Shown: positions 23,620 through 34,439 of the stretch, one piece after another
Layout: each line of letters starts with the position of its first letter
Position numbering within the stretch: position 1 is the stretch's first letter
NCBI GenBank assembly: GCA_024291935.2
Contig: CM044309.1
Location: forward strand, 31,644,001 to 31,708,000
Length of the DNA: 64,000 nt
Direction: 5' to 3'
Source: Okapia johnstoni
Taxonomy: Eukaryota > Chordata > Mammalia > Artiodactyla > Giraffidae
Made by a program: the position numbers and the translations under genes
The notes under the pieces: model-generated
Database searches by the model: none
The model's input: the letters and a program-made list of their open reading frames with translations, nothing else
Told to the model about the DNA's origin: nothing

Positions 23620-23829
23620 AGTTCACTTCAGTTGTGTCCGACTTTTTGAGACCCCACAGACTGTAGCCCACCAGCCTCTTTTGTTCATGGGATTCTCCAG
23701 GCAAGAATACTGTAGTGGGTTGCTGTGCCATCCTCCAGGGGATCTTCCCAACCCAGGGATCAAACCTGCATCTCTTATGTCTCCTGCATTGGCGGGCAGG
23801 TTCTTTACCACTAGTGCCACCTGGGAAGC
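23620..23829 (-). mobile_element. Bov-tA SINE, antisense, inside the microsatellite cluster
   Basis: Reverse-complement Bov-tA: agttgtgtccgactttttga, ctccaggcaagaatactgta, gatcttcccaacccagggat, and ccactagtgccacctgggaa. A repeated ACATCTACAT at 23601-23610 and 23833-23842 is the likely target-site duplication. Confidence 0.93.
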
Positions 23830-23834
23830 GCACA

Positions 23835-23954
23835 CATCTACATCTATATCTATCTATCTATATATATATATACACACACACACAGACACACACACACACA
23901 TATATACACACACACAAACGCATATATGCACAAACATATATATACATGCGTGCA
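23835..23954. repeat. TATC, TA and CA microsatellite
   Basis: Mixed short-unit arrays between the two SINEs: TCTA units, then TA, then several blocks of CA with CACAGACA interruptions. Confidence 0.9.
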
Positions 23955-24148
23955 TGCTCAGTTGTTTGACTCGTTGCAACTCCATGGACCACAGCCCATC
24001 AGGCTCCTCTGTCCATGGAATTTTCCAGGCAAGAATACTAGAGTGGGTTGCCATTTCCTTCTCCAGGAGATCTTCCTGACCCAGGAATGGAACACACATA
24101 TCCTGCATTGGCAGGTGGATTCTTTACAACTGCACCACCTGGGAAGCT
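23955..24148 (-). mobile_element. Bov-tA SINE, antisense, second in the cluster
   Basis: Reverse-complement Bov-tA: tgctcagttgtttgactcgt, ggcaagaatactagagtggg, tcttcctgacccaggaatgg, and caccacctgggaagc. ACATATATATAC occurs on both sides (about 23934 and 24157), though low-complexity flanks make this ambiguous. Confidence 0.93.
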
Positions 24149-24150
24149 TG

Positions 24151-24213
24151 CATCTACATATATATACGTATATACATATACACACATATATATCTATACA
24201 CACATACACAGGA
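24151..24213. repeat. TA/CA microsatellite
   Basis: Irregular TATA and CACA units following the second SINE. Confidence 0.85.
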
Positions 24214-24560
24214 AGTGTGTATGCAATGTCAATGCAGGAAGTGACCTGGTCCAGTCTGGTGTAAAATGACAAAAGATGGTTTCCCAGAGAGCCATAAAGT
24301 TGGATCATAGGAGATTGCTTAGGAGAAAGACAGAAATCCTAGATCACAGAGATGGGAGTAAGAATAGCAAGGAGGGGGTATAGGTAGGGTACAGCATGTT
24401 TTCAAACTGAAAGTGGAGGCAGAAATCTGAAGACTGAGAAAGAAGGGAAAAACAGATGAATAAGATTCTTGGATTAGGGGAGGAGAAAGGGCATGTGGGC
24501 AGAAAGAAGAGCATGGTTAGGGTACTGGCCTTGGGATTTTTTTTTCCCCCTCAGAGACAT
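24214..24560 (-). mobile_element. L2 remnant, antisense, right part
   Basis: Resumes with gcaggaagtgacctggtcca (the L2 antisense gtgacatgatctg region), then ttggatcataggagattgct and an agatgggagtaagaatagca run. In order and orientation it continues the L2 at 23060-23511. Confidence 0.5.
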
Positions 24561-25344
24561 AAGGGAAACAGTTAAGGAGAGGTAAAAATGCAGATAATAT
24601 TGCAGGAAGGGATACTGAGACAATTCATCACTACTGATCTCTATGCTAAGAGGAATGGCGGGCATGAGGGCTTTGTGGAAAGGGAGTTAGGTATGAAACC
24701 ACCTCTGGCAACCAGAAAGAGGAAAAGCTAGAGATTGGTGAGAGACCTATCTAACAGTTTCAGAATCCACCTGGGCCAACAAGTCATACCTTGGTGATGT
24801 CACCCATCTGCGCATTTGATTTTTTTCCAGGAGCGCTTGGAGCTTATCATTTCACTCATCATTAAAGATGCTTCACCACGGACGGGTGTTGAATGACACT
24901 CAAGAGAGGAAAATCTAATTTCCCTAACCTGACACTCAAGCCTTCTCTAGTGAAGCTCTCAATCTACTCCTCTGATCTATCTCCACCTCCACCGCTGTTT
25001 TTCTCCTCAGAATTCAGAAATCCAAATGTTTGCAGGCTCAGGCAGGTCTAACACAAATGTCAAAAGGCAGGGTCTGAGGCAACAGGGAGTGGTGAGGTTT
25101 GTGGCTCTAAAGTTGTTATATTTTCTTTCCAGATTCTATCAGGATCAAACCAAATATACGAACACAGTTTGATGTTTCAGGGACTTTCTCTTCTAAAATT
25201 TCATACAAATGAGCTCAGCCTCCTCCAAGCAGAGTTTCTAATAAACCATAGATAAGAGTTCCTTCTCAAATTCTCTTTGCTACTAATTCCCAGGTTTATT
25301 TTCTGTATCACTCACTTGTACTTGTATGGTGCTATCTTTAGAGC
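24561..25344. other. SAMD12: Intron, no element recognised
   Basis: Possibly more diverged L2 at the start; otherwise unassigned. Confidence 0.35.
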
Positions 25345-25575
25345 ATAGAGGTCAAAACATGAGCTTTGGATGGATTCAGATGGCCCTGGCTTTAAACTTT
25401 GGCTTTGCCACTTTTAGGCTTGCATGACCTAAGATACCAAGTTTTCCGAGTCTCATTTTTTCTCATTTGTAAATCAGGAATAACAATACCTTATGGGGTT
25501 CCTGAAGATAAAATACATGCAAAATACTTACTAGAGTGCCTGGCATGCAAACACGCAAATATTTTTAATAATAAA
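25345..25575 (+). mobile_element. MIR SINE, near full length
   Basis: Sense MIR: agctttggatggattcagat, ttaaactttggctttgccac, a ctcattttttctcatttgta core, and a cttactagagtgcctggcat end. Confidence 0.7.
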
Positions 25576-25870
25576 TGGTTGTCCCCAACATAGTAATTTT
25601 CTTAATTATCAAGAATTAAATCTTCTAAACTCTTTACACTCTGAGTTACTAGAGAAATGTATTGAGAGTATTTGATGCTAAGTGTTTGTTTGGGAGATAA
25701 GTTGATATTTATTTACAATAATTAGTACTACTTTAAAAATGTATGGGGTGAAGCAAAATTTTGGTGCCCTGGGAAATTGAAGCTGATAGTTTTTAGGGCC
25801 ATAATTATACAGTGAAAACAAGAACTATACATACACATATATTATGTATAATATGCACACATACATATGG

Positions 25871-26083
25871 GGCTTCCTTGGTGGCTCGGACAGTAAAGAA
25901 ATCTGCCTACAATGCAGGAAACCCAGGTTCGATACCTGGGTAGGGAAGATACTCTGGAGAAGGGAATGGCTACCTACTCTAGTATTCTTGCCTGGAGAAT
26001 ACTATGGACAGAGGAGCCTGGAGGGGAACAGTCTATGGGGTCGCAAAGAGTTGGACACGACTAAGCAACTAATACTTTCACTT
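25871..26083 (+). mobile_element. Bov-tA SINE
   Basis: gggcttccttggtggctcgg, ggttcgatacctgggtaggg, tctagtattcttgcctggag, and gttggacacgactaagcaac followed by an aatactttcactt end. Flanked by short TA/CA-rich DNA on both sides. Confidence 0.94.
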
Positions 26084-27504
26084 AACACACACACATGTAT
26101 TTCATCATTCTTTACCATTTGCAAAGTAATTTTTATACTCTCCTTTGCATCTTACAAACCTTTGTATGGAGTCCATTCAGCTACATATCTACAACAATAG
26201 CAATAATAACTAACATCAACTTTGTAAGGTCAGAGAGGCTAAACAGACTTGGCCAAGGCAACTCAACAGTGGAGGGGACTCCATCACAGTCCTTGTTTTC
26301 TCTAATCTTTCATAACTTTCCAGGATCTGAAGGTTGTCAGGAGCAATTAAACCCTTAACAGCCACACTCTAAAGTAAATATGGGAATTGGAAATTATACC
26401 TAATGAAACTCTGCAGGAGGAACATCAGAGTGCAAATACAAATGGTCTAGAATGATGCTGGCCAAGACCTCTTGAGGACAATCACGTTTCATCCAAACAT
26501 TGCCATAAGCTCTTAAAAATTAATAGAATCAGCCCCGCATGTGGGCTTCAGTTTTTCTCCATCAATAATGTTTATCACTGTAAACAATGCCATCTGAAGG
26601 AGGAGAGTCACTGGTCCACTTAGCAGATGGCCTCTAAAAGGGCCTAATTTCCAATCCCCCAATAGCGTGCAGTGACAGAGGCTTGGCCCATAAAACCTGG
26701 GCTCCATGCAGATGGGAAACCTGACTTGACAAGAAGGGAGTACACATATATGAATTTTCAAACAGGGATTGGGAGCAAAACCAAGGGGAGGGGAACTCCA
26801 ATTTTGCAATCTGACTTCAGCATGTTCCCAAAACACACAGAGTAAAAAGGAAAACAAGACAGCATAATTCATAAAACCATCAGGAAAAAAGGAATCAAGT
26901 GGATACAAACAGGGACTTCTCAGGACAGATTAAGTACTTCATCAGCTTAATTTCTCTGACAGGGTAAAAAGCTCAGTGCTCAAAGTAAGGGGCAATGGAA
27001 GCTAGACCTTGGATCATAGCTGATTTAGTATAACGTAGTGACTTTCTTATAAAGGACTGGAAAGGTGGAATAAAGAGAAGGAAGAGAAGGAAAAGCTGGA
27101 TTTGGTTGAAAAAGTTAAGAACTATGAGATTGAGTTGATGGCTATAAAACCTTCACTCTGCTCTTGGAACTGGAAAAACACGCTCACTGAAAGGGAGTCT
27201 TGTCCGTTTCAGGTCCCCACTCTGATTACTTCTAAGCGAGGCAACCTGCTAGACTCTCCCTAAGAATGGGTCTCCTGTTCTTCCATGGTGATGTGACCTA
27301 GCTTTTAACATTTCCTGGTAATCCAAAAATCTGTGTGCCCTTGCACAGATCAGCTTAGCTCTGGGCTTCTGTTTACACAGGTGAATAAGAGGACGGAGGA
27401 GGAGTCTTCTAGTCCGGTAACCTGGAACTGATACTGTCCTGCTTTTCTAGTGTAAGCATGAAATGCTTCTCACTCACTAAACGTAGGCCAATAATGAGGA
27501 GGAT
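26084..27504. other. SAMD12: Intron, no clear element
   Basis: A weak MIR-like patch may lie at 26215-26290 (gtcagagaggctaaacagac). The 131-codon minus-strand open frame at 26513-26908 has no recognisable motif. Confidence 0.35.
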
Positions 27505-27690
27505 GGCAGGTTACATTTATTGAGCCCCTACCCTGTGCCAGGCACTCCTATAAGTATGTTCTCACTCCTCTCATCTCCCAACAAGCCTGCGTGGGAGGTC
27601 CTGCTGATGTTAAGCGCTCAGTTTGAGTCACCCACTGAAGTCTGGGCCTCACTTCCTCACCTGTGACAGCCTGCAAGATAGAAAGCTACT
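27505..27690 (-). mobile_element. MIR remnant
   Basis: tttattgagcccctaccctg and tgccaggcactcctataagt, followed by a ctcactcctctcatctccca block and gcgtgggaggtcctgctgat, the antisense MIR 3' part. Confidence 0.6.
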
Positions 27691-27821
27691 AACTTGCCAA
27701 CACTGATGGTTTCAGTTATAGGTACCTGACAGGCAGACAGTTCTCAGCAGAGCCTCTTGCACATAGAAAACCTCTAAAACACAGTAGACAGTATTTAAGA
27801 TGTCAAAGGTTTTCTCTTTTT

Positions 27822-28195
27822 TAAAAAAAAAAAAAATTAATACCAAAAACATTTTATATTGGGATATAGCCAATGAACGATGTTGTGGTAGTCGCAGGTG
27901 AAGAGCAAAGGGACTCAGCCATACGTATACATGTATTCATTCTCCCTCAAACTCCCCTCCCATCCAGGCTGGTACATAACACTGAGCAGAGTTCAATGTG
28001 CTATACAATAGGTCTTTGCTGGTTATCCATTTTAAATATAGCAGTGTGTACATGACCTTCCCAAAGTCCCTAGCTATACTTCTCTACCCCCACAACCATA
28101 AGTTCGCTAAGTCTGAGAGTCTCTTTCTATTTTGTAAGTTCATTCATATCATTTCTTTTTAGATTCCACATTTAAGGGGTGTCATATGATTTTGC
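27822..28195 (-). mobile_element. Ruminant L1 3' UTR, antisense
   Basis: A short A run, then a tattgggatatagcc stretch, agcaaagggactcagccata, cgtatacatgtattcattct, aggctggtacataacactga and ctttgctggttatccatttt. This is the bovine-type L1 3' UTR in reverse, also seen at 54175-54590. 5'-truncated at about 370 nt. Confidence 0.85.
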
Positions 28196-28379
28196 TCCTT
28201 CTCCGTCTGACTTACAATGGGTTTTCTAAAGCAAGACTGCTCCAGAATTGCTACTTTGGTAAGATTTCTCCTGGCTGGCACCAGCATTTCTAAGGTCTCA
28301 GAAGCCTTTGGTGTGGGTCTGTTATCTGGTGCTGGCTGGGAAAAGGGTATCTTGTGAGTGAGAGTGGCACTGGTGCAAG

Positions 28380-28520
28380 GGTTTAAAACACTAGTTCCTG
28401 ACTCCAGCTCCCCATTTCCTGGATGTGGGACCGAGGCAAGCCTTCTCCTTGAGTCTGTTTCCAAAACTATGAAACCTATAAAGATGGTAAGGGTAGGGGG
28501 AAGGTCATCCAAGAGAGAAC
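28380..28520 (+). mobile_element. MIR remnant
   Basis: ctagttcctgactccagctc, then a cttgagtctgtttccaaaac segment and ctataaagatggtaagg follow the sense MIR order, strongly diverged. The 187-codon minus-strand open frame here (28159-28722) is a mix of L1, MIR and unassigned DNA and is not a gene. Confidence 0.4.
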
Positions 28521-29000
28521 TGGTAGCCATAACAACCCTCCCGCATGTGAGAGGAGTCTGGATTATAGTAATCCCACAGAGGGCAGTCAGCAGATGAAAC
28601 AAGAACAGCAGTATATGGGGTGTATTTAAGTCTATGCTGCTGGTTTTTTTCTTTTTTTTAAAGAATATTCCTTCTGTTCTCATTCTGATCTGTGAAACAA
28701 CAAATAGTTCATTTGGTGACAACTTCCACTCTTATCCTGCCAAACACCATCTCTAATATTAAACAAATGATGTATTCAGAATATCAAAAAATGTCCCCCA
28801 AGAGCAGTAGTTTCTTTAAGCTAGCTTACAAAGCAGTGCTGATCTGTGATGAAAGTGGGAGAAATAAAAAAAATGTATGTTTTTCTCAAAGTAAAATGTA
28901 CTCCATTTTTATCTAAACCATGAGGGTTTTTTTGTTGTTGTTGCTGTTAAACTTCCTTTGGTTTATAAAATGGTGGTGAGAGTAGTTTTTAATTGAAAAA

Positions 29001-29525
29001 AAATATGGAAAGCTATGACAAACCTAGACAGCATCTTAAAAAGCAGAGACATCACTTTGCAAAGGTTGATATAGTCAAAGCTATGGTTTTTCCAGTAGGC
29101 ATGTATGGATGTGAGAGTTGCACCATAAAGAAGGCTAAGCACCAAAGAATTAATGCTTTCGAATTCTGGTGTTGCAGAAGACTCTTGAGAGTCCCTCGGA
29201 CAGGAAGGAGATCAAATCAGTCAATACTAAAGGAAGTAAACTCTGAAGATTCATTGGAAGTACTAATGCTGAAGCTCCAATACTTTGGCTACCTGATGCA
29301 AAGTGCCAGGTGGCTTTTCTCATTGGAAAAGATCCTGATGTTGGGAAAGACTGAAGGCAAAAGGAGAAGGGGGTGGAAGGGGATGAGATGGTCAGATAGC
29401 ATCACTGACTCAATGGACATGGATTTGAGCAAACTCTGGGAGATAGTAAAAGGCAGGGAAGCCTCCTGTGTTATAGTCCATGGGGTTGCAAAAACTCAGA
29501 CACAACTTAGCAACTGAACAACAAA
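29001..29525 (+). mobile_element. BovB LINE 3' end
   Basis: Sense BovB from agctatgacaaacctagaca to tagcaactgaacaacaa. One frame, open from 28993 to 29517, encodes AMVFPVGMYGCESCTIKKAK, FEFWCCRRLLRVPR and an LQYFGYLMQ region. About 12 extra bases around 29310 (ggtggcttttct) add residues relative to other copies. The RT catalytic region is absent. Confidence 0.92.
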
Positions 29526-29949
29526 TTAATGAGTAAAATATAAAGTACCAACTATCTGCTATTGCAACAAATACTTGCTGAAATTTAACTCATCTGTGAA
29601 ACACGAGCGTCTTGGACACACAGTTGTAGGCTCAATAAGAATCTCAATACAAGAGAACTGCTCTTTCTTCATCAGCAGTGTAATTTTCCAACTGGTAAAA
29701 CTATACCTTTCTATATAAGAATGCTCTGGTATCTGATTATTCTTCCAGCAAAAAATGCATAAAGTGGATTTGCAAACTCAATCTCATTGTATATATTATT
29801 ATTATAGATAAACGAATATAAAACCATATCTACCTTTAACATAAATGATCCTATAATCAGTATGTAATGATGCAGAATGACATTCCATTTTTTCCTTTTA
29901 AAAACAGTATGCCCATTTTAGAAAAGCCGGAAAACACACAAGCTTTTAA
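29526..29949. other. SAMD12: Intron, no element recognised
   Basis: AT-rich, no recognised repeat or exon. Confidence 0.4.
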
Positions 29950-30740
29950 AAACTAACTTTGAGATTTAACTTATTTACGATACATTTCACATCCTTGAGG
30001 TGCCAAATAAACAACTCTGATAAAGATACAGAGCATTTTCATCAGCACAGAAAGTTTCTTTGCTCCTTTTTATAATCAGTCTCCCCTCTGGCATCTTCCC
30101 AGCCAGAAGTAACCACTGATGTCACTCCACCACTGTAGTTCATTTTGTTTTAGATTCTCATACGATTGGAATCACACTGTATTTGTCCTTTTCTTTCTAA
30201 TGTCTTTCACTGAGTACAACGTGAGATTCATACATGTTGTCATAGGTATCTGTAGTTGGTTCCTTTGTATGGTTCTGTGTTATTTCTGGTGTGAATATAT
30301 CACAATGTGTTTATCCATCTTACTCTTGAAGACTTAAGTCTTGTTTAAAATTTTTGTCTGAGTAATGCTGTTTTGAATATGAGTGGACTGGAATTTTTAT
30401 GAACATATGTTTCCAATTCTCTTGAGTAAATATCTCTGAGTAGAACAGCAGGATCATCTAATAAGTGTATGATTAACTGTCTAAGAAATTCAGCTTTTGC
30501 ATCAGGTGGCACCATATTTACTCACAACAGTGTACGAGAGATCCAGTTGTTTCATATCTTCAGCAACACTTGGTATTGCCAATTCTTCAGATTTTAGCCA
30601 TTCTACTGGGCATAAAGTGATATCTCAGTGGGTTCTACTTCCATCTTCCTAATAACACTGCTGAGCATATTTTCATATGCTTATTGGCCATTCTTTTATT
30701 TTCCTTGTGAAGGGTCCAATGTTTTTGACCTTTATGATCG
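29950..30740 (-). mobile_element. L1M 3' UTR, antisense
   Basis: Antisense L1M 3' landmarks: ttcacatccttgaggtgcca, agtaaccactgatgtcactc, tctgagtagaacagcaggat, cagcaacacttggtattgcc, and gcttattggccattctttta. It probably belongs to one L1M copy together with the ORF2 parts at 31070-32205. Confidence 0.75.
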
Positions 30741-30888
30741 GGTCATCTCTGTTCCAGCTAAGCAGTCTTTGGGGGAAGGTAGTTCCAGCACGTGCCTTTC
30801 TCTCTAAATTACAGGACGGAGATCTGACTTGTGACATCAGCCTTTTGGGTCCAAAAATACCCCTGCTGTTTTTCAGTTTGTCCAGCAC

Positions 30889-31001
30889 TTTTTTTTTCTG
30901 CACATATGACTTGTGAAATGCTAGTTCCCCAACCAGAGATTGAACGTGGACACTTGGCAGCGAGAGCTCACTGTCCTAACCACTGGACCGCCAGGGAACT
31001 C
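30889..31001 (-). mobile_element. CHR-type SINE, partial, with TSD
   Basis: A T run, then acttgtgaaatgctagttcc, ccaaccagagattgaacgtg and cctaaccactggaccgccag. Flanked by TGTCCAGC at 30879-30886 and 31004-31011. Inserted within the L1M. Confidence 0.88.
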
Positions 31002-31069
31002 TGTGTCCAGCTTCTCTTGTGGTAAGGGTCAGAGTAATGACATCCAAGTTCTTTACATGTCAGAGCAGA

Positions 31070-31962
31070 TATTTATGCATCTCATGAGATGATTGTATGA
31101 CGTCATTTACGCTTAATATGCTTAACATGATGAAAAACACTGATTTTAAAAAAGAGAATCAACCTGGCACTCCTATACACACATGACCGTGACATAATAT
31201 CCTTTTTGTCTACTGTGAAATTCAACCTGCTTGTATTTTGTCAAGGTTTGTAGGTTTATATTCATGAAGGATATTGGTCTGCACCACACCATTCTTATAA
31301 TACCTTTGTCAGATGTTGGTATCAGGATCAGTCTGGTCAAATGAAATGGGTTTGGAAGTACTGCCCCTTTTCTCTATTTTCTGAAAGAATTTGTGAAGGT
31401 TTGGTTGCTAATTCTTGACTGTCTTAATTCACTGGGAAAAGACTTCTGTGCTCGAAGCTTTCTCTATGGGAAGTTCTAATTAAAAGTTTAACTTATAAAG
31501 AGATCTGTGGCTATTTAAATTTTCTAGTTTTCTGGAGTCAGATTTGTTAAGTTATAGTTTTTAAGAAATTAGTCCTTTTCATCTAAGTTGTTAAGGATAT
31601 GGGCACAAACTTGTTCATAATATTTTCTGCTCTTTTAATCATGTAGAAGGTTTAGTGGTATCTCAATTTGTCACTTGATTCTACCTCCACCCCCCACCCC
31701 GCCTTGTTCAGTCTATCTAGACATTTATCAATTTTTGCTGAAAAGAATCAAGTTTACCTTTGTTAATTTTCTCTATTGTGTGTATGTTTTCTATCTCACT
31801 GACTTTAGCTCTTTGAGATTAGTATTCTTCCTAACTTCTTAAGATAAAATTTTAATTCACTGACTTCAAGTCTTCTTTCTTTTCTAATATACTCATTTCA
31901 TGCAATAATTTTCCTCAAAGTTCTACTGAGGCTGTACCACAAAAACATTAGAAATATTAATC
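31070..31962 (-). mobile_element. L1M ORF2 remnant, antisense
   Basis: Antisense ORF2 landmarks: gcatctcatgagatgattgt, ttcatgaaggatattggtct, gttggtatcaggatcagtct, ttctgaaagaatttgtgaag, then tttcatctaagttgttaagg and tgttaattttctctattgtg. Many stops; a dead fossil. Confidence 0.75.
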
Positions 31963-32042
31963 TTTCTACTGAGTTGGCCAAAAAGCTTATTCGAGTTTTC
32001 CCATAACATCTTACATAACATTTTGGCCAACCTGATACTATC
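31963..32042. mobile_element. Mariner-type MITE inside L1M ORF2
   Basis: A palindromic element: tactgagttggccaaaaagc at the left and, in reverse complement, tatcaggttggccaaaatg at the right, with central gttttcccataacatctta. TA bases lie at both edges as expected of mariner. L1M ORF2 continues on both sides. Confidence 0.75.
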
Positions 32043-32205
32043 ATTCAGTTCAAAATATTTTCTATTTTCTTTTGTGAATCTCTCCCCACCCCCTTTTTCC
32101 CATGTGGTTACATGGTTGTGCATTAAGTTTCTGAATATTTACTTCTTGATTATTTTGGTAATGATTTCTAACTTAATTCTGTTTTGGTCAGATAATGCAC
32201 CCTGC
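32043..32205 (-). mobile_element. L1M ORF2 remnant, continuation
   Basis: Continues antisense ORF2 with cattcagttcaaaatatttt, ttaagtttctgaatatttac and attctgttttggtcagataa, in order with the part before the MITE. Confidence 0.7.
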
Positions 32206-32520
32206 GCCACTACAATTTAATAAATTTAATTTACATTTCACTTTAAATTAATAAATTTAAATTTCACTTTAAATTAAAAAACTGAAAATTTTAAAAACTG
32301 ACTGAGGCTGATTTGTGCCCAGACATATAGTCCATCATGGTGAATAAGTCTTTTGAACTGCAAGGGTGTAACATTCTGAAGTTGTTGGATATAGTATTCT
32401 GCCTGGCATGCAGTAGTGGTCACAGAAATCTTATAAAACAAGTGAATTAACTATGATGTAACAAATAAATGAAATGAGTATTAATAGAAACGGACTGGTC
32501 AAGGGGCTAGAATGAAGCTA

Positions 32521-32574
32521 CAGTTGGCCCCTGAACAATGAGGGCGGTTAATCAACCTGTAATATATGTATGTA

Positions 32575-32613
<39 letters not shown>

Positions 32614-32758
32614 TTATTTATTTATAGTCAGCCCTTTGTGTGTATGGTTTCCCTGCATCTGAGGATTCAATGGACCATGTGATACTGTTGCCATTGAAAA
32701 ATATCTGCATGTAAGTAGACCTCGATAGTTCAAACCCACTTTGTTCAAGGGTCAACTG
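32521..32758. mobile_element. Tigger-like MITE with terminal inverted repeats
   Basis: Begins cagttggcccctgaacaatg. Its end, in reverse complement, is cagttgacccttgaacaa, with two mismatches over 18 nt. TA occurs at 32519-32520 and 32759-32760, the expected target duplication. Internally it holds a (TGTA)(TG)(TA)n array at about 32565-32625 and ttccctgcatctgaggattc. Confidence 0.8.
32565..32625. repeat. (TATG)n(TG)n(TA)n microsatellite
   Basis: TATG units, then about 12 TG units, then TA and TTTA units, all inside the Tigger-like MITE. Confidence 0.9.
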
Positions 32759-34126
32759 TATTTAGAGAGAAAGGAGGTCACCAGTGTAGCTAAAGATGAG
32801 AGGATGACTACAGTTGAGAAAGCAAACATCCAGAGGACACAAGGGGAGTCTCATGAAAGCAGAGACAGAAAAGGTTGTTTGTAGAAGGGAACATGAACCT
32901 GCTTTCTGCAACAAGAGGCAGAAGACAGATGGGAGAGAGGGTAAACAGTTTTAGGGAAGTTCCATTAGACAATGTAAAACTTCTCAGTGTAGCAGCAATG
33001 AGACTTTTACTAGAAGAAAGGTCTTCTACTTACTTTCTTCTTTATGAAGAAAGGATGTGGGAGGAGGCATTTGGGGATGGCCACGCAACAGACCACTGTG
33101 ATGAAGAAAAGGCCAGAGGAAGGTACCATGGCTCCATGAAGGCCAGGCATGAGAATCTGTATTGAGGGCTTTATTCAGCAAAGGTTTCTAACCCAGAAAC
33201 CTAAACGGGATCTAAGGATGGGTTTCAGCTAAACCTCCACAGAACTTCCTAATAATTACATTTTTCAAGTATCAACTCAACATCACATGTCTTATCACAG
33301 TGTTTATCTTGGGAGCTACAGCATGGGTTACTGAACCCAGATGAGGAAGAGTAAGAAAAGCTTTTGTAGGAGGTGGTATCTGAACTAAAGCTGGAAAGGA
33401 AGCTGGAATCATCCAGAGAAAAGGGTGTGTTCATCTGAATACCTAAATGACATTCTCAGAAAAGCTTTATTAGGAATGAAGCTGATATTTTGATCTCCAT
33501 TCATATTTTTCATTGAAAGAGGTATTTTTAAACTGACCCTATAAAACTTCGGATAACTTCTGAAGTGCCTTTCAACATTCAGGAGTCTATTATCCTGAAT
33601 CATCAAGACAACCAAACTTGGCACCCTTGGTTTAAGAATGCTGAAGAATACAGAGGTAACATTACCAAGCTTTCCATCAAAGAAGAACAAGTGCTGTTAT
33701 TGGAAAATGATTTATGGGAAACTCACGCCCTGATGATGTCAAAACTTTACAATGCAGAAATAAAATGCTGCTTGAGATTCAATTAAAAACTGTAGAGCAA
33801 TTCATACCAAAGAGAAATATAACATACAAACATGCAAAAGCAGGACACACTACCCAGAGCAAAATCCAATAAAGATGAGAAAATGGGTGGATGCAGATGA
33901 GGCTGTGTGGTGGTTCAACAAGCCCACATTCTACTGGGATATACAGGGTTCTACAAAGTACTGTTTTCACAGGTGCAGCATGTAAAATAATTACTCCATT
34001 TCTTTTGACACTTGTTAACTGCACACCCCATTGGCCTGGATGGGTAACTAACCATAATGAAAGACTAGGAAGACCACGGCAGAAGGTTAGCAAATGCACG
34101 GAGTCTACAACCTAAAGGTTTGGGCT
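32759..34126. other. SAMD12: Intron, no element recognised
   Basis: Open frames of 61-106 codons (32875-34115) have no motif or splice context. Composition is ordinary. Confidence 0.35.
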
Positions 34127-34318
34127 TCCCCTGTGGCTCAGCTGGTAAAGAATCTGTCTGCAGTGTGGAAGACCTGGGTTTGATCCTGGGTTGGGAAGAT
34201 TCCCTGGAGAAGGGAAAGGCTACCCACTCCAGGCCACATTCTCTGGCCTGGAGAATTCCACGGACTGTACAGTCCATGGGGTCGCAAATAGTCGGATACA
34301 ACTGAATTTCACTTTCCT
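34127..34318 (+). mobile_element. Bov-tA SINE
   Basis: gcttcccctgtggctcagct, ggtttgatcctgggttggga, then a local duplication (tccaggcc and ctggcctgg around 34228-34250), and gtcgcaaatagtcggataca at the end. Confidence 0.92.
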
Positions 34319-34324
34319 TTATTC

Positions 34325-34439
34325 AATAGCATAAGGAGGTTGGTTTTGCCATACATTCACACGAATCAGCCATGGGTATTGTAAAGTAATTAATTAGCCT
34401 CCAATTAAAATAAAAATTAAAAAAAATAGCATAAGGAGA
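34325..34439 (+). mobile_element. Twin-primed (5'-inverted) tiny L1 insertion with 14-bp TSD
   Basis: AATAGCATAAGGAG occurs perfectly at 34325-34338 and 34426-34439. Between them, 34339-34377 is antisense ruminant L1 3' UTR (ggttttgccatacattcaca, cgaatcagccatgggt). From 34378 to 34425 it is sense L1 3' end (attgtaaagtaattaattag, cctccaattaaaataaa and an A-rich tail). The same sequence appears uninverted at 61104-61435. Confidence 0.88.

Noticed and set aside
23465..24079. 204-codon plus-strand open frame
   Set aside because: Made of microsatellite translation (IYIYIY, THTHTH) and antisense Bov-tA.
28159..28722. 187-codon minus-strand open frame
   Set aside because: It spans a bovine L1 3' UTR edge, a MIR-like segment and an A-run-derived lysine stretch. 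No domain, no splice context.
28993..29517. 174-codon plus-strand open frame as a host gene
   Set aside because: It is BovB coding sequence lacking endonuclease and RT core.
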